A stretch of DNA of 34,421 bases from CAIQOK01 sp043781315 (lineage in GTDB: Bacteria; Verrucomicrobiota; Verrucomicrobiia; Limisphaerales; CAIQOK01). The stretch lies in contig JAYWBR010000288.1 of NCBI GenBank assembly GCA_043781315.1, positions 1 to 34,421 on the forward strand, given 5' to 3'. The notes below the pieces were generated by a model. That model was given only the letters and a program-made list of their open reading frames with translations. It was not told the DNA's origin and searched no databases. Positions 29,933 to 34,421 of this stretch are shown here, one piece after another (the stretch's first letter is position 1; each line of letters opens with the position of its first letter). The position numbers were made by a program, and so were the translations under genes.

Positions 29933-31399
29933 ATGCAAACCATGAATCAAAAACCAGCGCAGCTCACCACCACCGGCGGCAATCCCGTCGCCGACAACCA
30001 GAACTCCCTCACCGCCGGCGCGCGCGGCCCGCTGCTGATGCAGGATTATCAGCTGCTCGAAAAACTCGCGCACCAGAACCGCGAACGCATCCCCGAACGC
30101 ACTGTTCACGCCAAGGGCACGGCGGCTTACGGCACGCTGACCATCACGCATGACATCACCCCATACTCCAAGGCCGCCGTGTTCAAGCCGGGTGCGAAGA
30201 CCGAGGCCTTGCTGCGTTTCTCCACCGTGGCCGGCGAACGCGGCGCGGCGGATGCCGAGCGTGACGTGCGCGGTTTCGCGCTGAAATTTTACACCGAGGA
30301 AGGCAACTGGGATCTTGTCGGCAACAACACGCCCGTGTTCTTCGTCCGCGATCCGTTGAAGTTTCCCGACTTCATTCACACGCAGAAACGCCATCCCAAG
30401 TCCAATCTCCGCAGCACCACCGCCATGTGGGATTTCTGGTCGCTCTCGCCTGAGTCGTTGCACCAGGTCACCATCTTGATGTCGGATCGTGGCCTGCCGA
30501 AAAGTCTGCGCCACGTCAACGGCTACGGCAGCCACACCTTCAGCCTGATCAACGCTGCGAACGAACGCTTCTGGGTAAAGTTCCATTTCAAAACCCTCCA
30601 AGGCATCCAGACCCTGACCAACGCGGAAGGCGACGCGATCATCGCCAAGGACCGCGAAAGTTCGCAGCGCGATCTGTTCGAGGCCATCGAACGCGGCGAG
30701 TTTCCCAAGTGGAAATTTCAAATCCAAATCATGCCCGAGCAGGACGCCGAGACGTATCGCTGGAATCCGTTCGACCTCACGAAAGTCTGGCCGCACAAGG
30801 ATTACCCGCTGATTGATGTGGGCGTTTTGGAATTGAACCGCAACCCGGAAAATTATTTCGCCGAGGTCGAGCAGTCGGCTTTCAGTCCTTCGAACATTGT
30901 TCCCGGCATCGGTTTCTCGCCGGATAAAATGTTGCAGGCACGCATCTTCTCCTACGCCGACGCGCATCGTTATCGCGTCGGGACGCACTACGAAATGCTC
31001 CCGGTCAACCGTCCCAAGAACGCTGCGCATACCTATCACGCCGACGGCCCGATGCGCTTCGATGCACCCAAAGGCACCGACGCCTACTACGAGCCGAACA
31101 GTTTCGGTGGACCGAAGGAAGATAAGCGTTTTGCCGAGCCGCCGTTGAAAATCTCCGGCGACGCCGACCGCTACAACCATCGCGATGGCAATGACGACTA
31201 CACGCAGCCCGGCGACTTGTTCCGTCTGATGAAGCCCGACCAGCAGCAGCAGTTGTTCAACAACATCGCCGCCGCCATGGCCGGGGTGCCGGAAAACATC
31301 GTGCAGCGTCAGCTCGTGCATTTCCACAAGGCCGATCCCGCCTACGCCGCCGGTGTGGCGAAGGCGGTGGGCGTGAAGAACGGCGCGGTCGAAAAGTAA
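29933..31399 (+). CDS. katA: Monofunctional haem catalase
   Basis: A 488-residue small-subunit catalase that breaks down hydrogen peroxide. Catalytic His59 is in RTVHAKG, the distal asparagine is in VGNNTPVFF (131-132) and the proximal haem tyrosine Y341 is in RIFSYADAHRYRVG. Length and lack of a C-terminal flavodoxin-like domain indicate a clade 1/3-type small subunit. Two starts are possible (ATG 29933 and 29942); the promoter placement leaves a leader of only about 6-15 bases, so 29942 may be the real one. It is under the OxyR site and is followed by a palindrome and an ankyrin gene. Confidence 0.95.
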   Translation: MQTMNQKPAQLTTTGGNPVADNQNSLTAGARGPLLMQDYQLLEKLAHQNRERIPERTVHAKGTAAYGTLTITHDITPYSKAAVFKPGAKTEALLRFSTVAGERGAADAERDVRGFALKFYTEEGNWDLVGNNTPVFFVRDPLKFPDFIHTQKRHPKSNLRSTTAMWDFWSLSPESLHQVTILMSDRGLPKSLRHVNGYGSHTFSLINAANERFWVKFHFKTLQGIQTLTNAEGDAIIAKDRESSQRDLFEAIERGEFPKWKFQIQIMPEQDAETYRWNPFDLTKVWPHKDYPLIDVGVLELNRNPENYFAEVEQSAFSPSNIVPGIGFSPDKMLQARIFSYADAHRYRVGTHYEMLPVNRPKNAAHTYHADGPMRFDAPKGTDAYYEPNSFGGPKEDKRFAEPPLKISGDADRYNHRDGNDDYTQPGDLFRLMKPDQQQQLFNNIAAAMAGVPENIVQRQLVHFHKADPAYAAGVAKAVGVKNGAVEK

Positions 31400-31406
31400 C
31401 GCAAAC

Positions 31407-31512
31407 GGAGCGCGGGTCTGCGACCCGCAGCAACTCTGCTTGAAACAGATGCCTTGAAGAATCCGACGCGGCTCTTGTGATCCACCTGCTGCGGCTCACA
31501 GAGCCGCGCTCC
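31407..31512. repeat. Palindromic element between katA and the ankyrin gene
   Basis: Arms of 26 bp at 31407-31432 and 31487-31512 with three mismatches, beginning GGAGCGCGGGTCTGCGACCC. The ends resemble the in-frame elements in nirA and the diflavin reductase gene, so it is probably a related, longer intergenic member. It could shape readthrough into the ankyrin gene. Confidence 0.85.
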
Positions 31513-31520
31513 TAAAAATT

Positions 31521-32045
31521 ATGCAAACCCTCACCACCACCGCTGAAGAGCAGCGTTACGCCGAGTTGCAGCAACGTGCGCTCGACCACGCGCGCCACGG
31601 CGAAACCGAAGCGCTTGCCCTGATGTTGCAGCACGGCCTGCCCGTGAATCTCGCCGACGCCAAGGGCCAGACCCTGCTCATGCTCGCCAGCTACAACGGC
31701 AATTTGGAAACCACCCGGATGCTCCTCGAACGCGGCGCGGACGTGGATCGCCGCAATGATCGCGGCCAGACTCCGCTTGGCGGCGTGGCGTTCAAGGGCT
31801 ATGAGGAAATCGTCGCCCTGCTCCTGAAACACGGCGCAGACATTGACGCCGACAACGGCGGCGGCATGACCCCGCTGATGTTTGCCGCCATGTTTGGGCG
31901 CATTAAAGTTGTCGAGCAACTCAAGGCGCACGGAGCCTCCCTGCGACGTCGCAATCGCCTGGGAATTTCCGCCCGCTGGTTGGTGGGCATTTCACAATTC
32001 ATCGCCCGGCTCCGCGGCCAACCTCAAACCCAGCCCGCCATTTAA
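31521..32045 (+). CDS. Ankyrin-repeat protein downstream of katA
   Basis: A 174-residue cytoplasmic protein with about four ankyrin repeats: GETEALALMLQHGLPVNLAD, then KGQTLLMLASYNGNLETTRML, RGQTPLGGVAFKGYEEIVALL and GMTPLMFAAMFGRIKVVEQL (quoted in shortened form). Ankyrin genes next to catalase genes are known: in Pseudomonas aeruginosa AnkB supports full KatB activity. A similar helper or assembly role for this catalase is therefore likely but inferred. It follows katA by 121 bp, mostly a palindrome, and may share its OxyR-dependent transcript. Confidence 0.87.
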   Translation: MQTLTTTAEEQRYAELQQRALDHARHGETEALALMLQHGLPVNLADAKGQTLLMLASYNGNLETTRMLLERGADVDRRNDRGQTPLGGVAFKGYEEIVALLLKHGADIDADNGGGMTPLMFAAMFGRIKVVEQLKAHGASLRRRNRLGISARWLVGISQFIARLRGQPQTQPAI

Positions 32046-32095
32046 CCACCGGCCACTATGCCAAACCAATTCCCATCACTCATCACCCCCGACGC

Positions 32096-33907
32096 TCAAA
32101 CCGGTCTGGCCCTGGCCGCCCGGCTGGCCCACGCGGGCGGCGGCGCAACAAATTCCATCGGCTGCTGGCTCAGCGGATGCGTGAACTTGATCCGCCACGC
32201 GTGTAAACACAGCGGCAGATCCGCCACGCCCAGCGTCTGTTTGTCGCCGAGTTTTTTGCCGGGCAGATAAACCGGATCGCCGACCACGGGAAAACCCAGA
32301 TGCCAGAGATGCACGCGGATTTGATTCGTCCGCCCGGTCAGCGGCCGCGCCTCCAGCAACGTGGTGCCGTCAGACAGACGCTGGCTCACGCGAAATTCCG
32401 TCCGCGCCGAATCGCCAGTCAACTCGTCCACCGTACGTGAACCCAGCTCCCCCGACTCCGTGCTAATGGGCGCATCGCAACTGAAAGCCTCCGCTTCCGG
32501 CCGGCCTTGCACGCGGACGAGATAAACTTTCTCCACCTGCCCGCGCTCGAATTGCGGCTGTAACTTTCCCGCGAAGTGCCGCGTGCGCGTCACCAGCACG
32601 ATCCCGGTGGTGTTGGCGTCCAGGCGGTGCGCCGGGTGCGGCTTCTGCGGATGATACGCAGCGTTGAGCAAGTGCTGGAGCGTGTTGCGATAAAATCTTC
32701 CGCCCGCGTGCATCGGCAGCGGCGCGGGTTTGTTCAACACGATCAACGCCTCGTCTTCGTGCAAAATTTCCACCGCACCATTCACGTCCGGCTCCGTCAC
32801 GTTTGGAAAAACATGCCGGTAGCGCTGGCCGGCGCGAACCACTTGGCTCGCAGAAATCTTCTCCCCTTCCAGATTCACAATCAGTCCGCGCGCACATTCC
32901 GCCTCCCAATACTCGCGCGAAACGTTCTTCACCACGCGGCACAGCATCTCCAGCAAAGTCTTGTTGTCGCAATCTTCCGGAACATTGAGCGGCTTGTAGC
33001 TGTCGCGCGGCACGCTGCCCGGCAGCGGCGTCACCGCCCGGCGAATCGCCTCATGCCTCTGCCCAATGCTCAACGCCATCTGCTGCGCGGGCGTCTTGAA
33101 ACAATAGGGACAGGACTGGCCCGACACGTAGCGTTCATCGGCCTGATCCGCCTCGGTCAACGGCGTCTGGCAGCGGAAACATTGCTCGGCCTCCGTCTCC
33201 TGCAAGCTCGGATCGAGACCGACGCGCTGATCAAAGACAAAACACTCGCCGTCGTAATGCGCGCCGCCACATTCCTCGAAATACTTCAGGATGCCGCCGT
33301 CGAGCTGAAAAATATTTTTGAACCCCTCGCGCTCCATGAACGGCCCGGCCTTCTCGCAACGAATCCCGCCCGTGCAAAACATCACGATGGGCTGCTCTTT
33401 CAATTCAGGCGGCAGCCTGCGAACGGCCTCGGGAAAATTCCGGAAATGATCCACGCCGATGGGCCGCGCGTTCTTGAATGTGCCCAGCTTCACCTCGTAA
33501 TCATTGCGCGTGTCGAGCAACGTCACCGCACGGCCTTCATCCAGCCATTGCTTGAGCTCCTTCGCCGCGAGCTTCGGCGACGTCCGCTCCGCCGGGTTGA
33601 TGCCCTCGACGCCGAACGCGATGATTTCCTTTTTGAGCCGCACCAGCATCCGGCGGAACGGCTGATGATCCGTGATGCTCACCTTGGGTTGCAAATCCGC
33701 CAGCCCCGGGATGCGCCGCAACTCCGCGAGCAGCAGCTCAATTTTTTCCCGCTCGCCCGCGACGAACAAATTGATGCCTTCCACGCTCAGGAGAATCGTG
33801 CCCTTGAGTTCCCAGCCCTGGCAGAGCGCCAGCAGCCGCGCCCGCAACGAACGCAGCTCCGGCAGCGCGGCAAATTTATAGGCGGCAATGTTGGCAAACT
33901 TCTTCAT
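32096..33907 (-). CDS. Fusion of tRNA uridine hydroxylase TrhO (rhodanese) and RluA-family pseudouridine synthase
   Basis: A 603-residue two-enzyme protein. Residues 1-~290 match TrhO/YceA: an N-terminal acylphosphatase-like domain (TILLSVEGINLFVAG at 37-51), then a rhodanese domain with catalytic C178 in CTGGIRCEK (second Cys at 184) and a Cys-rich zinc-type tail (C243/C246, C266/C269). TrhO makes 5-hydroxyuridine at position 34 of tRNA. Residues about 375-590 form an RluA-type pseudouridine synthase with the catalytic Asp430 in AHRLDANTTG, the RPLTGRTNQIRVHL segment (521-534) and the GDPVYLPG motif. The linker (about 295-375) may hold an S4-like or other RNA-binding part (not recognised). 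The ATG at 33907 (MKKFANIAAYKF) is preferred over 33955. Bracketed by repeats on its upstream side. Confidence 0.88.
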   Translation of the reverse strand: MKKFANIAAYKFAALPELRSLRARLLALCQGWELKGTILLSVEGINLFVAGEREKIELLLAELRRIPGLADLQPKVSITDHQPFRRMLVRLKKEIIAFGVEGINPAERTSPKLAAKELKQWLDEGRAVTLLDTRNDYEVKLGTFKNARPIGVDHFRNFPEAVRRLPPELKEQPIVMFCTGGIRCEKAGPFMEREGFKNIFQLDGGILKYFEECGGAHYDGECFVFDQRVGLDPSLQETEAEQCFRCQTPLTEADQADERYVSGQSCPYCFKTPAQQMALSIGQRHEAIRRAVTPLPGSVPRDSYKPLNVPEDCDNKTLLEMLCRVVKNVSREYWEAECARGLIVNLEGEKISASQVVRAGQRYRHVFPNVTEPDVNGAVEILHEDEALIVLNKPAPLPMHAGGRFYRNTLQHLLNAAYHPQKPHPAHRLDANTTGIVLVTRTRHFAGKLQPQFERGQVEKVYLVRVQGRPEAEAFSCDAPISTESGELGSRTVDELTGDSARTEFRVSQRLSDGTTLLEARPLTGRTNQIRVHLWHLGFPVVGDPVYLPGKKLGDKQTLGVADLPLCLHAWRIKFTHPLSQQPMEFVAPPPAWASRAARARPV

Positions 33908-33961
33908 CAAAGCAGCGGGCAGCTTACCGGAATCAACGCGCGAAGCCAACGGCAAGAAATT

Positions 33962-34127
33962 GTAGCGGTGGGCGTCCCGCCTGCCGTAGAGGGCGGCATC
34001 TTGCCGCCCGGAAAAACGCTCCGAACATTGGACAGTCTCCGTCTTTCTCCAAGCTGCCGGCGATTGCAGCGCCAGTCCGCCGGGCTGGAAGCCACGGCTC
34101 TACGGCAGCCAGGATGGCTGCCGCTAC
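33962..34127. repeat. 166-bp element, imperfect copy 3
   Basis: Arms 33962-33991 and 34098-34127, related to the 30-bp ends of copy 1 but diverged from each other. The internal GTAGAGGGCGGCATCTTGCC and CCGCCGGGCTGGAAGCCACG motifs are kept. It lies upstream of the TrhO-RluA gene. Confidence 0.88.
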
Positions 34128-34130
34128 GTT

Positions 34131-34177
34131 GTAGCGGCACGCTTCCAGCGTGCCAGTGACGGCGACATCCTGTCACC
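34131..34177. repeat. Partial repeat unit beside copy 3
   Basis: Begins GTAGCGG like the neighbouring element and contains two small hairpins: GGCACGCT-TCC-AGCGTGCC (34136-34154) and GTGAC/GTCAC (34156-34176). It looks like a half-element directly abutting copy 3 and ends 6 bp from the next gene's stop codon. Confidence 0.7.
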
Positions 34178-34182
34178 AGCCC

Positions 34183-34421
34183 CTATTTTCCCACCGCAAT
34201 CCCCAATACATTCGCCACCGCCCGCTCGCGGCCATCGGTCGGGGCGTTGAGGATTTCCATTTTATCTTTGCCCGCCACGCGCACGGCCATCACCGAACTG
34301 CCGCCGCCATCCAGATTCAGCGCCTGCCGGCAGCCCAGCCGCAACATCTCCGCCGCCAGTTCGTCATAGCTCATGCCGACGGCGACACCCGGCTTGCGTC
34401 CATCCACGACGAGAATCGTCA
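34183..34421 (-). CDS. Phosphodiester glycosidase (NAGPA-type domain) protein, C-terminal part
   Basis: Partial: 79 codons up to the window edge, open beyond it. The visible part has the conserved end of the NAGPA/DUF2233 domain: VVDGRKPGVAVGMSYDELA, LGCRQALNLDGGGSSVM and APTDGRERAVANVLGI. The LNLDGGGSS motif is the family's hallmark, linked to exopolysaccharide or phosphoglycoside processing outside the cytoplasm. The stop is TAG at 34183. The N-terminus, including any signal peptide, is outside the window. Confidence 0.88.
   Translation of the reverse strand, partial: TILVVDGRKPGVAVGMSYDELAAEMLRLGCRQALNLDGGGSSVMAVRVAGKDKMEILNAPTDGRERAVANVLGIAVGK

Noticed and set aside
29897..31327. 476-codon minus-strand open frame opposite katA
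   Set aside because: Antisense shadow of the catalase gene.
32576..34159. 527-codon plus-strand open frame opposite the TrhO-RluA gene
   Set aside because: Antisense shadow that also runs through the repeat element upstream.

Overview
The window looks like a chromosomal segment of a high-GC, Gram-negative bacterium. It encodes an outer-membrane porin and a Tat-exported binding protein, and it is full of short palindromic and tandem repeats. The repeat style (CTTTGCGT and GGACTGCGG arms, heptamer tandems, GxxExxY gene) and the gene content suggest the PVC superphylum, probably Verrucomicrobiota of the Pedosphaera/Limisphaerales type. This is an inference, because no rRNA or other phylogenetic marker was compared.

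Positions 1-16410 (minus strand, read right to left) are one long nitrate-assimilation cluster. Its order is: NasS-like cytoplasmic nitrate sensor, NrtA binding protein, NrtS-like small membrane protein, NrtB permease, two ABC ATPases (NrtC, NrtD), an alginate-export-type porin, a NarK-type MFS transporter, a fused PP2C phosphatase/protein kinase, a CysJ-type diflavin reductase, a siroheme nitrite reductase, a membrane redox protein with three CxxC pairs, and the start of a molybdopterin nitrate reductase that runs off the window. Together they cover outer- and inner-membrane uptake, reduction of nitrate to nitrite to ammonium, and signalling.

Positions 16411-21297 (plus strand) hold the divergent LysR regulator, a TauE/SafE membrane protein and a molybdenum-cofactor set (moaD, moaE, moeA, moaC, mogA) that would supply the nitrate reductase cofactor. 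A dyad in the divergent gap is a likely operator.

Positions 21354-28685 are housekeeping and miscellaneous genes: a YjdM/PhnA zinc-ribbon protein, a frameshifted doxX, a YhcH-family gene, rsmH, a VOC protein, a methyltransferase, an rhlE-like helicase, infA, a Gly-rich RRM protein and a PmtA-like methyltransferase. Positions 28797-32045 are an oxidative-stress module: oxyR, a well-preserved OxyR box, katA and an ankyrin-repeat gene. The right end has a TrhO-RluA fusion and the C-terminal end of a phosphodiester glycosidase-like gene.

The most unusual content is the repeat layer. Two 72-bp palindromic units encode equal-length 24-residue inserts in the same frame inside the nitrite reductase and diflavin reductase genes. 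Heptamer tandem repeats occur at five loci, and two of them put the identical peptide KLETRNSKLET into unrelated proteins. A GxxExxY gene bounded by 13-bp inverted repeats splits the nitrate ABC-transporter genes. A 166-bp element with 30-bp perfect inverted termini has degenerate relatives at two other intergenic sites.
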